Assembly (NCBI RefSeq): GCF_024349685.1 | Contig: NZ_AP025944.1 | Coordinates: 1,556,001-1,620,000 of the forward strand | From: Pseudomonas sp. LRP2-20 | Lineage (GTDB): Bacteria > Pseudomonadota > Gammaproteobacteria > Pseudomonadales > Pseudomonadaceae | Direction: 5' to 3' | Length of the DNA: 64,000 nt | Part shown: piece by piece, positions 14,036 to 24,211 of the stretch | Position numbering within the stretch: position 1 is the first letter of the stretch | Layout: each line of letters starts with the position of its first letter | Position numbers and translations under genes: made by a program | The notes under the pieces: model-generated | Told to the model about the DNA's origin: nothing | The model's input: only the letters and a program-made list of their open reading frames with translations | Databases searched by the model: none

Positions 14036-15043
14036 ATGCTCGCCCTTGGCAAATTGCTCGAGCTGACCCTGACCGATCACGAGCCGGCCGAGAAGACTCA
14101 AGTGACACCCAAGGGCGTGCGGTTGCGCTGGCTGGGGGAGGGCGCACTGGAGGTGCGTCCGCCCGAAAGCGAGGATTGTGGGCTGGACCTGCTGCTTTCT
14201 GCCGGCATTCACGGCAACGAGACGGCACCGATCGAGCTGCTCGAAAGGCTGCTGCATGGCGTGGCCAACGGCAAGATCAAGCCGCGCGCGCGGATTCTGT
14301 TCCTGTTCGGCAACCCGGTCGCCATCCGCAAGGGTGAGCGGTTCGTCGAGCAGGACATCAACCGGCTGTTCAACGGTCGTCACGAGCTCTCCAGTGGATT
14401 CGAGGCATTGCGTGCGGCGGAGCTGGAGCAGTTCGCCCGGGTGTTCTTCAGCAAGCCTGAGCGTACCCGCCTGCACTACGACCTGCATACCGCCATCCGC
14501 GGTTCGAAGATCGAGCAGTTTGCCCTGTATCCTTATAAAGAGGGGCGCAAGCATTCCCGACGCGAGCTGGCCCGCCTGGCGGCAGCCGGCATGGAGGCGG
14601 TGCTGTTGCAGAGCAAGTCGTCGATTACCTTCAGTGCCTTCACCTACGAACAGCTGGATGCCGAGGCTTTTACCCTGGAGTTGGGCAAGGCACGGCCGTT
14701 CGGGCAGAACGAGCAGGTCAACCTCGACAAGCTCGAAGAGCGGTTGATTCATATCATCGAGGCTACCGAGCCTGAAATCGACGACTCGCTGGACGGCCTG
14801 AAGCTGTTCAGTGTCGCCCGCGAGATCATCAAGCACAGTGACAGCTTCCACCTGCACCTGCCGGCGGACATCGAGAACTTCTCCGAGCTCAGCAAGGGTT
14901 ACCTGCTGGCCGAGGACCTGGCAGAAATGCGCTGGGTGGTCGAGGAGGAGGGGGCGCGGATCATTTTTCCCAATCCCAGGGTCAAGAATGGCCTGCGCGC
15001 CGGCATCCTGATCGTGCCTGATTCGGGGCAACGCCTGGGCTGA
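14036..15043 (+). CDS. astE: Succinylglutamate desuccinylase
   Basis: 335-aa zinc carboxypeptidase-like enzyme (AstE/aspartoacylase family) that releases glutamate and succinate from succinylglutamate, the last AST step. Zinc ligands are visible as H59 and E62 in HGNETAP and H151 in DLHTAIRGS, the same pattern as E. coli AstE. ATG 14036 follows taaggaag. It is the last gene of the operon; a REP pair follows. Confidence 0.94.
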   Translation: MLALGKLLELTLTDHEPAEKTQVTPKGVRLRWLGEGALEVRPPESEDCGLDLLLSAGIHGNETAPIELLERLLHGVANGKIKPRARILFLFGNPVAIRKGERFVEQDINRLFNGRHELSSGFEALRAAELEQFARVFFSKPERTRLHYDLHTAIRGSKIEQFALYPYKEGRKHSRRELARLAAAGMEAVLLQSKSSITFSAFTYEQLDAEAFTLELGKARPFGQNEQVNLDKLEERLIHIIEATEPEIDDSLDGLKLFSVAREIIKHSDSFHLHLPADIENFSELSKGYLLAEDLAEMRWVVEEEGARIIFPNPRVKNGLRAGILIVPDSGQRLG

Positions 15044-15427
15044 AACCGGCGTCGTCTTCTTCGCGGGTAAACCCGCTCCCACAAGTTTGGTGCGTTGCTT
15101 GAGGCGTGCGTTGTACCTGTGGGGGCGGGTTTACCCGCGAAGCAGGCAACTCGGTTTTGCCTCCCAAGGCTCATGAAAACCTTTTAATTCACCGCCTGTT
15201 CCATTTTCCCTTCCCTTGGGCGGTAATTGGCTTGCCAGTGGCGAAAGGCTGCATTTAGCATCCGGTCATGTCATTTTGTCTGCAAGCGCTTTAAAAGCTG
15301 TCCAATCGACGCTTTCTATCGCATAAACACACTGCACCTTGCTTGCAGGACCGATATAATGCGGCCCTTTGCCGTCGTTTCGTCGACGTGTTTGCCCCCA
15401 AGGGCCGCCGTTTCCGTGGAAGAACCT
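15044..15427. other. Intergenic region astE-alaS with REP pair and alaS promoter
   Basis: 384 bases without a gene. A REP pair occupies 15050-15147. A perfect -10 box TATAAT lies at 15355-15360, with a weak TGCACC 17 bases upstream as -35, placing the alaS start of transcription near 15367. The long open frame extended upward from alaS to 15227 has no family support. Confidence 0.65.
15050..15147. repeat. Inverted pair of REP elements
   Basis: cttcttcgcgggtaaacccg...cccaca and the inverted gtgggggcgggtttacccgcgaag, separated by about 35 bases. It belongs to the same REP family as 2373-2464 and 7089-7185 and lies just past the AST operon. Confidence 0.85.
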
Positions 15428-18052
<2,625 letters not shown>

Positions 18053-18060
18053 GATGAAGG

Positions 18061-18083
18061 GGCCGGCGGTCTAGTCGCCGGCC
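18061..18083 (+). terminator. Stem-loop between alaS and lysC
   Basis: Inverted repeat gccggcg / cgccggc with a short loop directly after alaS. There is no strong T tract, so it may be an attenuator or processing hairpin rather than a full terminator. Confidence 0.45.
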
Positions 18084-18137
18084 TCTTCATGTTGGATGGT
18101 TTTTTTGAGGCCCGGTATGGGCTGAGGCACCATTGAA

Positions 18138-19373
18138 ATGGCGTTGATCGTACAGAAATTTGGCGGCACCTCTGTCGGTTCCATCGAGCGGATCGAGCAG
18201 GTAGCCGATAAGGTCAAGAAACACCGTGAAGCGGGCGACGACCTGGTGGTTGTGCTGTCGGCCATGAGCGGTGAAACCAATCGCCTGATCGATCTGGCCA
18301 AGCAGATCACCGATCAGCCGGTTCCGCGTGAACTGGATGTAATCGTGTCGACCGGTGAGCAGGTCACCATTGCCCTGCTGACCATGGCCTTGATCAAGCG
18401 TGGTGTGCCAGCGGTGTCCTACACCGGCAACCAGGTGCGCATCCTCACCGACAGCGCGCACAACAAGGCGCGCATCCTGCAGATCGATGACCAGAAGATC
18501 CGTGCCGACCTCAAGGAAGGTCGCGTGGTGGTGGTAGCCGGTTTCCAGGGTGTCGACGAGCATGGCAGTATCACCACCCTCGGCCGTGGTGGCTCCGACA
18601 CCACCGGCGTGGCCCTGGCGGCTGCGCTGAAGGCGGACGAGTGCCAGATCTACACCGACGTCGATGGCGTCTACACCACTGACCCGCGCGTCGTGCCGCA
18701 GGCCCGCCGCCTGGAGAAGATCACCTTCGAAGAGATGCTGGAAATGGCCAGCCTCGGTTCCAAGGTGTTGCAGATCCGCTCGGTGGAGTTCGCCGGCAAG
18801 TACAACGTTCCGCTGCGCGTGCTGCACAGCTTCAAGGAGGGTCCAGGTACCCTCATTACCATTGATGAAGAGGAATCCATGGAACAGCCGATCATTTCCG
18901 GTATCGCCTTCAACCGTGATGAGGCCAAGCTGACCATTCGTGGCGTGCCGGACACCCCGGGCGTTGCCTTCAAGATCCTCGGCCCGATCAGCGCTTCGAA
19001 CATCGAAGTGGACATGATCGTGCAGAACGTTTCGCACGATAACACCACCGACTTCACCTTCACCGTGCACCGCAACGAGTACGAGAAGGCCTACAGCGTG
19101 CTGGAAAACACCGCACGTGAAATCGGTGCCCGTGAAGTGATCGGCGACACCAAGATCGCCAAGGTTTCGATCGTCGGCGTTGGCATGCGCTCCCACGCGG
19201 GTGTTGCCAGCCGCATGTTCGAAGCCCTGGCCAAGGAGAGCATCAACATCCAGATGATCTCCACCTCGGAAATCAAGGTCTCGGTGGTTATCGAAGAGAA
19301 GTACCTGGAGCTGGCCGTACGCGCGCTGCATACCGCGTTCGAACTCGACGCTCCGGCCCGACAGGGCGAGTAA
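18138..19373 (+). CDS. lysC: Aspartokinase (alpha/beta type)
   Basis: 411-aa kinase that phosphorylates aspartate at the start of lysine, threonine and methionine synthesis. Visible features are the N-terminal KFGGTSVGSIERIEQ, the kinase core to about residue 240 (GFQGVDEHGSITTLGRGGSDT), then two ACT domains that bind inhibitory amino acids (TIRGVPDTPGVAFKILGPIS and SIVGVGMRSHAGVASRMFEA). An in-frame ATG at 18879 (codon 248) with an aagaggaa ribosome site just upstream would yield a separate 164-aa regulatory beta subunit, as described for alpha2-beta2 aspartokinases. Confidence 0.95.
   Translation: MALIVQKFGGTSVGSIERIEQVADKVKKHREAGDDLVVVLSAMSGETNRLIDLAKQITDQPVPRELDVIVSTGEQVTIALLTMALIKRGVPAVSYTGNQVRILTDSAHNKARILQIDDQKIRADLKEGRVVVVAGFQGVDEHGSITTLGRGGSDTTGVALAAALKADECQIYTDVDGVYTTDPRVVPQARRLEKITFEEMLEMASLGSKVLQIRSVEFAGKYNVPLRVLHSFKEGPGTLITIDEEESMEQPIISGIAFNRDEAKLTIRGVPDTPGVAFKILGPISASNIEVDMIVQNVSHDNTTDFTFTVHRNEYEKAYSVLENTAREIGAREVIGDTKIAKVSIVGVGMRSHAGVASRMFEALAKESINIQMISTSEIKVSVVIEEKYLELAVRALHTAFELDAPARQGE
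18879..19373 (+). other. Putative internal translation start: aspartokinase beta subunit
   Basis: The ATG at 18879, in frame with lysC codon 248, starts MEQPIISGIAFNRDEAKLT at the exact boundary between kinase and ACT domains. It is preceded at 5-7 bases by aagaggaa. The product would be the 164-aa ACT-ACT beta subunit of heterotetrameric aspartokinase. This is an inference from position and ribosome site. Confidence 0.5.
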
Positions 19374-19386
19374 GGCGTTGCCTGGA

Positions 19387-19407
19387 GGGCGCGGCTAAGC
19401 CGCGCCC
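19387..19407 (+). terminator. Stem-loop after lysC
   Basis: Perfect gggcgcggct / agccgcgccc hairpin 13 bases after the lysC stop, followed by ttcgcgttt. The T tract is moderate. Confidence 0.6.
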
Positions 19408-19539
19408 TTCGCGTTTCTGGTCGCCACGCAGGCCCTGTCCTGCCGGCGGGGCGATCATCCAGGCCCTGTGTCGTCGTCCACGGCCAGGCCTGACATCCCA
19501 AGACTGTAAACCCTGAATGTTTTGCGTAAGGAGAAAGCT

Positions 19540-19728
19540 ATGTTGATTCTGACTCGTCGGTGCGCCGAGAGCCTGATCATTGGAGACGGCGAGATCACCG
19601 TGACGGTGCTCGGCGTCAAAGGCAACCAGGTGCGTATTGGTGTCAGCGCCCCTAAAGAAGTGGCCGTTCACCGCGAAGAAATCTACCTGCGGATCAAGAA
19701 AGAGAAGGACGAGGAGCCAAGCCTTTAA
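19540..19728 (+). CDS. rsmA: Carbon storage/secondary metabolism regulator RsmA (CsrA family)
   Basis: 62-aa RNA-binding post-transcriptional regulator that binds GGA motifs near ribosome sites and represses secondary metabolism and exoproduct genes. The start [16 protein letters not shown] and the middle [20 protein letters not shown] are diagnostic. It is preceded by gtaaggag, so ATG 19540 is chosen over an ATG at 19522. Position after lysC and before tRNA-Ser is the conserved Pseudomonas arrangement. Several rsm paralogues are usual in P. putida. Confidence 0.95.
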   Translation: MLILTRRCAESLIIGDGEITVTVLGVKGNQVRIGVSAPKEVAVHREEIYLRIKKEKDEEPSL

Positions 19729-19729
19729 T

Positions 19730-19757
19730 TTTTTTGAAGTTTTTTTCAAAAAAAGGG
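19730..19757 (+). terminator. AT-rich hairpin after rsmA
   Basis: Ten-bp stem ttttttgaa / ttcaaaaaa with the loop itself T-rich. Unusual because the stem has almost no GC pairs. It ends right where the tRNA-Ser promoter begins. Confidence 0.5.
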
Positions 19758-19786
19758 TTGCAAACGAGGAAGAGCCTGTTTAATAT
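19758..19786 (+). promoter_or_regulatory. Promoter of tRNA-Ser
   Basis: -35 TTGCAA, 17-base spacer, -10 TAATAT, ending 14 bases before the tRNA. A good sigma70 match and close to the tRNA 5' end, as expected for a stable RNA. Confidence 0.7.
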
Positions 19787-19800
19787 TCGCCTCGTGTTGC

Positions 19801-19891
19801 GGTGAGGTGGCCGAGTGGCCGAAGGCGCTCCCCTGCTAAGGGAGTATACCTCATAAGGGTATCGGGGGTTCGAATCCCCCCTTCACCGCCA
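19801..19891 (+). tRNA. tRNA-Ser (anticodon GCU)
   Basis: 91-nt class II tRNA with long variable arm. Acceptor ggtgagg pairs with cttcacc, discriminator G, encoded CCA. The anticodon loop ctGCTaa reads AGC/AGU codons. The T arm gggggttcgaatccccc is intact. Confidence 0.95.
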
Positions 19892-19955
19892 TTATTTGCG
19901 TAGGGCGCTGTAAACGGTGAGAACGCTAAGTCGTTGAAGTTAAACGAAAAAGTTC

Positions 19956-19983
19956 TTGCAAAAATGTTTCAGCGAACTATTAT
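19956..19983 (+). promoter_or_regulatory. Promoter of the tRNA-Arg cluster
   Basis: -35 TTGCAA, 16-base spacer, -10 TATTAT, 14 bases before the first tRNA-Arg. The pattern matches the tRNA-Ser promoter. Confidence 0.65.
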
Positions 19984-19997
19984 GCGCGGCAAGACAC

Positions 19998-20074
19998 GGA
20001 CTCATAGCTCAGCTGGATAGAGTACTCGGCTACGAACCGAGCGGTCGCAGGTTCGAATCCTGCTGAGTCCGCCA
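19998..20074 (+). tRNA. tRNA-Arg (anticodon ACG), copy 1
   Basis: 77 nt, acceptor ggactca / tgagtcc, discriminator G, encoded CCA, anticodon loop ctACGaa (A34 edited to inosine by TadA), reads CGU/CGC/CGA. First of four identical genes. Confidence 0.95.
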
Positions 20075-20146
20075 CTTTTGAAGTGGCTTTGCTTGCAAGG
20101 CTGCTTCAAACCACCAGTGGTAATCTGGTCTAAAACTACCAAACGC

Positions 20147-20223
20147 GGACTCATAGCTCAGCTGGATAGAGTACTCGGCTACGAACCGAGCGGTCGCAGG
20201 TTCGAATCCTGCTGAGTCCGCCA
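20147..20223 (+). tRNA. tRNA-Arg (anticodon ACG), copy 2
   Basis: Identical in sequence to copy 1. It lies 149 bases downstream in a tandem array in which the spacers are also related. Confidence 0.95.
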
Positions 20224-20293
20224 CTTTTGAAGTGGCTTTGCTTGCAAAGGCACTTCACCCGCCAGCGGTATCTGGTTTAAAACTGCCAACCAC

Positions 20294-20370
20294 GGACTCA
20301 TAGCTCAGCTGGATAGAGTACTCGGCTACGAACCGAGCGGTCGCAGGTTCGAATCCTGCTGAGTCCGCCA
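20294..20370 (+). tRNA. tRNA-Arg (anticodon ACG), copy 3
   Basis: Identical in sequence to copy 1. The repeat period from copy 2 is 147 bases. Confidence 0.95.
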
Positions 20371-20440
20371 CTTTTGAAGTGGCTCTGCTTGCAAAGTCGC
20401 TTCACCCACCAGTGGTAACCTGGTCTAAAACTACCACCAC

Positions 20441-20517
20441 GGACTCATAGCTCAGCTGGATAGAGTACTCGGCTACGAACCGAGCGGTCGCAGGTTCGAA
20501 TCCTGCTGAGTCCGCCA
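20441..20517 (+). tRNA. tRNA-Arg (anticodon ACG), copy 4
   Basis: Identical in sequence to copy 1, period 147 bases. Last gene of the array, followed by a terminator. Confidence 0.95.
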
Positions 20518-20527
20518 CACAATCAAG

Positions 20528-20554
20528 AAGCCCGCTCAATTGAGCGGGCTTTTT
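20528..20554 (+). terminator. Rho-independent terminator of the tRNA cluster
   Basis: aagcccgctcaa / ttgagcgggctt perfect palindrome followed by tttt, 11 bases after the last tRNA. Confidence 0.85.
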
Positions 20555-20894
20555 GTTTTCTGTTTCACTGTTTTGTCAGTGATGCCTGACTAGACTGCAC
20601 AGAAACCGGCGCGACAGACTTTTGCGCGGTTGATGTGTTTTTTATTGCGCGCCTGCCGTCGCACTGATGGCTTCGAGCGTTGTCCCAGCTTTATCACGCA
20701 AACGATTGTTCTGGCCAAAATTTTAAGCGATCTGACCGCCCAGGCAGTGTATGATTGCGCCCGTCAGCCCCGCCGGGGCTTGTGGAAAACCACCATGGAC
20801 TTACCCAGTAGTTACTCCTTAACAAGATTCATACAGCTAGATCTGACTGATTGATTCTCCCGGCGTGCTCCGCTGCTGGGAGTGGAGTTCGCCT
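20555..20894. other. mgtE leader region
   Basis: 340 bases without an established gene. A possible -10 (tatgat near 20748) would give a leader of about 140 nt. The leader contains a 19-codon ORF (20795-20854) and a hairpin (ctcccggc...gctgggag) just before the mgtE ribosome site. This is the sort of arrangement used for Mg2+-responsive attenuation, but nothing here proves it. I do not recognise an M-box riboswitch. Confidence 0.4.
20795..20854 (+). CDS. Possible leader peptide of mgtE (19 aa)
   Basis: A 19-codon ORF starting ATG and ending TGA 40 bases before mgtE (MDLPSSYSLTRFIQLDLTD). The ribosome site is weak (tggaaaa). It is in the same frame as a longer open frame from 20630 that has no family resemblance. 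It could be a regulatory leader peptide for the Mg2+ transporter or chance. Confidence 0.2.
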   Translation: MDLPSSYSLTRFIQLDLTD

Positions 20895-22337
20895 ATGACT
20901 GAAGTAGAAGTAAAGAAAGCTCAAGAGAGCCTGCAGGATCGCCTGGCCCAGGTGGTCGAACTGCTGCAGCGTCAACGTGTGGTAGAAGACCTGACCCACC
21001 GTCAGGAAGGTCAGCACAATGACCTGGTAGAGAACCTCGTCCACCGCCAGAACCTGGTCGACCTGCAGCGCAAGCTGGACGACCTGCACCCTGCCGACGT
21101 TGCCTACATCCTCGAAGCCTTGCCTCTGCAAGACCGCCTGACGGTCTGGCAGCTGGTGCGCTCGGATCGCGACGGCGACATCCTCCTCGAAGTTTCCGAC
21201 TCTGTTCGTCAATCGCTGATCGCCGACATGGACGATCACGAGATCCTGGCTGCCGCCAAGGAAATGGACGCCGACGAACTGGCCGACCTGGCGCCAGAGC
21301 TGCCGCGTGATGTGGTTCACGAGCTGATGGAAAGCCTCGATGCCCAGCAGCGCGAGCGCGTGCGTTCGGCATTGAGCTACGACGAGGAGCAAGTCGGTGC
21401 GCTGATGGACTTCGAGATGGTTACCATCCGCGAAGACATCAGCCTGGAAGTGGTGCTGCGCTACCTGCGTCGACTGAAAGAGCTGCCCAACCATACCGAC
21501 AAACTGTTCGTGGTCGACTACGAAGGCATCCTCAAGGGTGTACTGCCGATCAAGCGTCTGCTGGTCAACGACCCAGAGAAGAAAGTAACGGAGGTCATGG
21601 CAACCGACCCCGTGTCTTTCCACCCTGAGGAAGATGCTTACGACGCCGCTCAGGCCTTCGAACGTTATGACCTGGTTTCGGCACCGGTAGTGGACAAGAG
21701 CGATCGCCTGATCGGCCGTCTGACCATCGACGAGATGGTCGACCTGATCCGTGAGGAGAGCGAAAGCGAAGTCCTCAACATGGCCGGTCTGCGTGAGGAG
21801 GAAGACATCTTCGCCTCGGTCTGGCGTTCGCTGCGCAACCGCTGGGCGTGGCTGGCGATCAACCTGATTACTGCCTTCGTCGCCTCGCGGGTGATCGGTC
21901 TGTTCGAAGGCTCGATCGAGAAACTGGTGGCGCTGGCTGCGCTGATGCCGATCGTTGCCGGTATTGGTGGCAACTCGGGTAACCAGACCATCACCATGAT
22001 CGTCCGCGCCATGGCGCTGGACCAGGTGTCGCCAGGCAACACCAGCCGGTTGATGCGCAAGGAACTGGCGGTGGGGCTGCTCAATGGCCTGGTCTGGGGC
22101 GGGGTGATCGGTGCGGTGGCGTTCTGGCTGTATGGCAGCTGGTCACTGGGCGTGGTGATGACCGCAGCGATGACGCTGAACCTGTTGCTGGCGGCATTCA
22201 TGGGTGTGCTGATTCCGATGACCCTGACGCGCCTGGGGCGCGACCCGGCCATGGGTTCGAGCGTGATGATCACTGCCGTGACCGACAGCGGCGGCTTCTT
22301 TATCTTCCTGGGCCTGGCAACGCTGTTCCTGCTCTGA
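20895..22337 (+). CDS. mgtE: Magnesium transporter MgtE
   Basis: 480-aa inner-membrane Mg2+ channel. The N-terminal cytosolic superhelical domain (about residues 30-130, with repeated ADVAYILEALP/ADLAPELPRDV helices) precedes two CBS domains (about 135-265, with IREDISLEVVLRYLRRL and FERYDLVSAPVVD) that gate the channel by Mg2+ binding. A C-terminal five-helix pore domain begins near RNRWAWLAINLITAF and includes GIGGNSGNQTITMIVRA, the conserved pore segment. ATG 20895 (MTEVEVKKAQ) is taken; its position downstream of the tRNA-Arg cluster is usual. Confidence 0.94.
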   Translation: MTEVEVKKAQESLQDRLAQVVELLQRQRVVEDLTHRQEGQHNDLVENLVHRQNLVDLQRKLDDLHPADVAYILEALPLQDRLTVWQLVRSDRDGDILLEVSDSVRQSLIADMDDHEILAAAKEMDADELADLAPELPRDVVHELMESLDAQQRERVRSALSYDEEQVGALMDFEMVTIREDISLEVVLRYLRRLKELPNHTDKLFVVDYEGILKGVLPIKRLLVNDPEKKVTEVMATDPVSFHPEEDAYDAAQAFERYDLVSAPVVDKSDRLIGRLTIDEMVDLIREESESEVLNMAGLREEEDIFASVWRSLRNRWAWLAINLITAFVASRVIGLFEGSIEKLVALAALMPIVAGIGGNSGNQTITMIVRAMALDQVSPGNTSRLMRKELAVGLLNGLVWGGVIGAVAFWLYGSWSLGVVMTAAMTLNLLLAAFMGVLIPMTLTRLGRDPAMGSSVMITAVTDSGGFFIFLGLATLFLL

Positions 22338-22356
22338 CGCCTTGAAGTTGGCGCGT

Positions 22357-22457
22357 GTGGTGTGGGAGCCGCGCTTGCCGGCGATGGGCCGCACAGCGGC
22401 CCCAGGTTTCTGAAAATAAAATAAGTATTGCAGGCTGCAAGCGCGGCTCCCACAGAC
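22357..22457. repeat. Long inverted repeat, REP-like, behind mgtE
   Basis: ggtgtgggagccgcgcttg at the left and caagcgcggctcccaca at the right form a stem around about 65 bases containing a smaller gcc/ggc hairpin. It resembles the second class of P. putida REP elements. Confidence 0.65.
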
Positions 22458-22491
22458 ACTGCACTGTGCAAAGGCAAATGAAGCGCAACGA

Positions 22492-22517
22492 AAAAAGCCA
22501 GCTTACGCTGGCTTTTT
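22492..22517. terminator. Bidirectional terminator between mgtE and amrZ
   Basis: aaaaagccagc / gctggcttttt perfect stem with a 4-base loop and T runs on both strands, placed between the two convergent genes. Confidence 0.85.
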
Positions 22518-22538
22518 CGTATCTGCTTGCTGCCGGCC

Positions 22539-22865
22539 TCAGGAGGCGTCGGCCGCCATTTCCACATCGTGAGCGATGAGGGCCACCAGCGCATTCTGCT
22601 GGCGGTGTGACAGCTGGCGGAAACGTTGCAGGAGCTCGCGCTCGTGCAGCGACAGCTCCGGGCTGTCCAGGCGCATGCTCAGCTCGTCGCCCAGCGCGCC
22701 TTCCTGGATAAGGCTCTGTTCCAGGCGCGCGATGATCTCGGAGTTCATGCTGCGGTGATGGTTGCGCGCTACCTCGGCAATGCGCTCACGCATCCCGTCT
22801 GGCAGGCGGACGACGAACTTGTCAGCGGTGCGGCTCGAATAAATAGCCTGTTTCATTGGGCGCAT
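22539..22865 (-). CDS. amrZ: Ribbon-helix-helix transcription factor AmrZ (AlgZ)
   Basis: 108-aa Arc/MetJ-type regulator. In pseudomonads it controls alginate, motility, c-di-GMP and iron-uptake genes. The N-terminal flexible arm [17 protein letters not shown], the beta strand [17 protein letters not shown] and helices with [18 protein letters not shown] match P. aeruginosa AmrZ nearly residue for residue, as does the C-terminal tetramerisation part with [18 protein letters not shown]. The ATG at 22865 is used because it reproduces the known MRP start; an ATG at 22856 (MKQ) is the alternative. Upstream, GAACAT-N16-TCGTA (22956-22930, reverse strand) resembles an AlgU promoter, matching the known AlgU control of amrZ, but only loosely. 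Confidence 0.93.
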   Translation of the reverse strand: MRPMKQAIYSSRTADKFVVRLPDGMRERIAEVARNHHRSMNSEIIARLEQSLIQEGALGDELSMRLDSPELSLHERELLQRFRQLSHRQQNALVALIAHDVEMAADAS

Positions 22866-23212
22866 ATAAATTGACCGGATTTACTGGTTCAGGGGAAGCG
22901 GTTCTCAAATTGGCCGCACGGAGTGGTAGTACGACCGTGGCGACGACAAAATGTTCAACCGTCATGAAAATTTGGAAGGTCATCTTGCCTCATGGTCGCC
23001 GTTTCCTTGGCGTCAATTCTGTGACAAATAGTGAGCCGGATAAAGGCTTTTTGCCAGTACCAATTATCAGAAATGAGCACTGGTTTGAAAAGTTTCGCAT
23101 TATCCAGCCCGCCGCACCGTCAGTCTTATGCCGTCAAAAACCTGTAAAACGCAGCAAAGGACACAGAAAACACCTAGAATGCGCGGGTTTCCTTCCATAG
23201 AGCATAGTGGCT
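22866..23212. other. Intergenic region amrZ-phnN
   Basis: About 347 bases, noticeably more AT-rich than its surroundings, holding the divergent promoters of amrZ and phnN. An open frame crossing it (22856-23200, 114 codons) lacks any family feature and overlaps amrZ, so it is not called. Confidence 0.5.
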
Positions 23213-23800
23213 ATGCAACATGACGCAAGCGCCCGAGAAGGCGCCTCAGGCCGCCTGATATTTCTGATAGGACCATCGGGTTCGGGAAAAGATTCCCTGA
23301 TCGATGCTTCTCGTGCGCAATTGTCTGCCGCAGGGGTGGAAATAGCCCGTCGGGTCATCACGCGCTCCGCCGAGGCCAAGGGTGAAGCAGCCCACGGCGT
23401 GAGCGCGGAACGCTTCGCACAAATGCGCAGTGAGGGCGCATTCGCCATGCACTGGCGGGCCAATGGCCTTGAGTACGGGATTCCGGCCCAGGTGGATCAG
23501 TGGCTGGCGCAAGGGCACTCGGTACTGGTCAACGGTTCGCGGGCCTATCTGCCCGCCGCGCGGGAACGCTACCCGGATCTGTTGGCGGTGTGCCTTGAAG
23601 TGCAACCCGAAGTGCTGCGTGAGCGCTTGCTCGCCCGCGGGCGGGAAACCCCGGAGCAAGTCGATCAGCGCCTGTCGCGCAATGCCCGGCTGCAATTGGA
23701 GGCAGCGCCGTGGGTGCACCGCCTCGACAATTCAGGTGAATTGGCAGCGGCGGTTACGGGCTTGCTCGATCTGCTGCGTCAGGAAAAGTTGATTGCCTGA
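23213..23800 (+). CDS. phnN: Ribose 1,5-bisphosphate phosphokinase
   Basis: 195-aa guanylate-kinase-like P-loop enzyme that makes PRPP from ribose 1,5-bisphosphate and ATP. The Walker A motif GPSGSGKDSLIDA is near the N-terminus. The guanylate-kinase-like VITRSAEAKGEAAHGVS and HWRANGLEYGIPAQVD blocks are typical for PhnN. No other C-P lyase genes are present, so it is an orphan here and may serve PRPP salvage instead of phosphonate use. ATG 23213 is taken; a GTG two codons upstream (23207) is equally possible. Confidence 0.85.
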   Translation: MQHDASAREGASGRLIFLIGPSGSGKDSLIDASRAQLSAAGVEIARRVITRSAEAKGEAAHGVSAERFAQMRSEGAFAMHWRANGLEYGIPAQVDQWLAQGHSVLVNGSRAYLPAARERYPDLLAVCLEVQPEVLRERLLARGRETPEQVDQRLSRNARLQLEAAPWVHRLDNSGELAAAVTGLLDLLRQEKLIA

Positions 23801-23928
23801 TCGGCTCTCAGAAAACCCCTACGTGCAAAAAGCCCGATTCAGGCATGACAAACGGTGGCGCGCTGGTTAACATGCTCGCCGTCCGGCTATTGCTGCATCC
23901 AGCTCAGCAAAATCGCCGGTGGCTTTCA

Positions 23929-24003
23929 GTCCCTGTAGTTTAATGGATAGAACGGGGTCCTCCTAAGACTCTGGTGCAGGTTCGATTCCTGCCGGGGACG
24001 CCA
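23929..24003 (+). tRNA. tRNA-Arg (anticodon CCU)
   Basis: 75 nt with acceptor gtccctg / cggggac, discriminator G and encoded CCA; loop ctCCTaa reads AGG. This rare-codon tRNA is a common integration site. The pyoverdine locus begins 8 bases past its 3' end. Confidence 0.93.
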
Positions 24004-24008
24004 TCCAC

Positions 24009-24034
24009 GCTAAATCCCTCCCTCTGCCCCTCGT
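24009..24034 (+). promoter_or_regulatory. PvdS-dependent (iron-starvation box) promoter, hydroxylase operon
   Basis: GCTAAATCCC at 24009-24018, then CGT at 24032-24034, giving TAAAT-N16-CGT, the exact PvdS sigma factor pattern. It starts 6 bases after the tRNA-Arg(CCU). Transcription would begin near 24041, about 70 bases before the 33-codon ORF. Confidence 0.8.
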
Positions 24035-24109
24035 TTCCTCTGCACACGCCCGACGTGCGCTACGCACGCCCGAGCCGAAGCTTGCCGTCATTTAATCGAG
24101 GGTCGAAGG

Positions 24110-24211
24110 ATGCATGCCGCCACCTGCTTCAAGGCCAGCCAGGCGCTGCCTGATGCCAATCAATTGCTGTTCAACCCGTTGCGGCCAGCAGCCGTAAGGG
24201 GGCAGCCATGA
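24110..24211 (+). CDS. Small leader ORF (33 aa) preceding the hydroxylase
   Basis: ATG at 24110 with cgaagga immediately upstream; 33 codons starting MHAATCFKASQALPDANQLL. The stop TGA overlaps the hydroxylase start as ATGA (24208-24211), the usual sign of translational coupling. It is the first open frame after the PvdS promoter, so it would be the first cistron of the iron-starvation message. I recognise no family. It may be a coupling or leader peptide, or the remnant of a longer gene. Confidence 0.4.
   Translation: MHAATCFKASQALPDANQLLFNPLRPAAVRGQP

Noticed and set aside
20030..20224. Reverse-strand 64-codon frame over the tRNA-Arg repeats
   Set aside because: Translates tRNA genes; a well-known false annotation (the 'DSNLRPLGS' type peptide).
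22856..23200. 114-codon forward frame between amrZ and phnN
   Set aside because: Overlaps the start of amrZ, has no recognisable domain and runs through the divergent promoter region.
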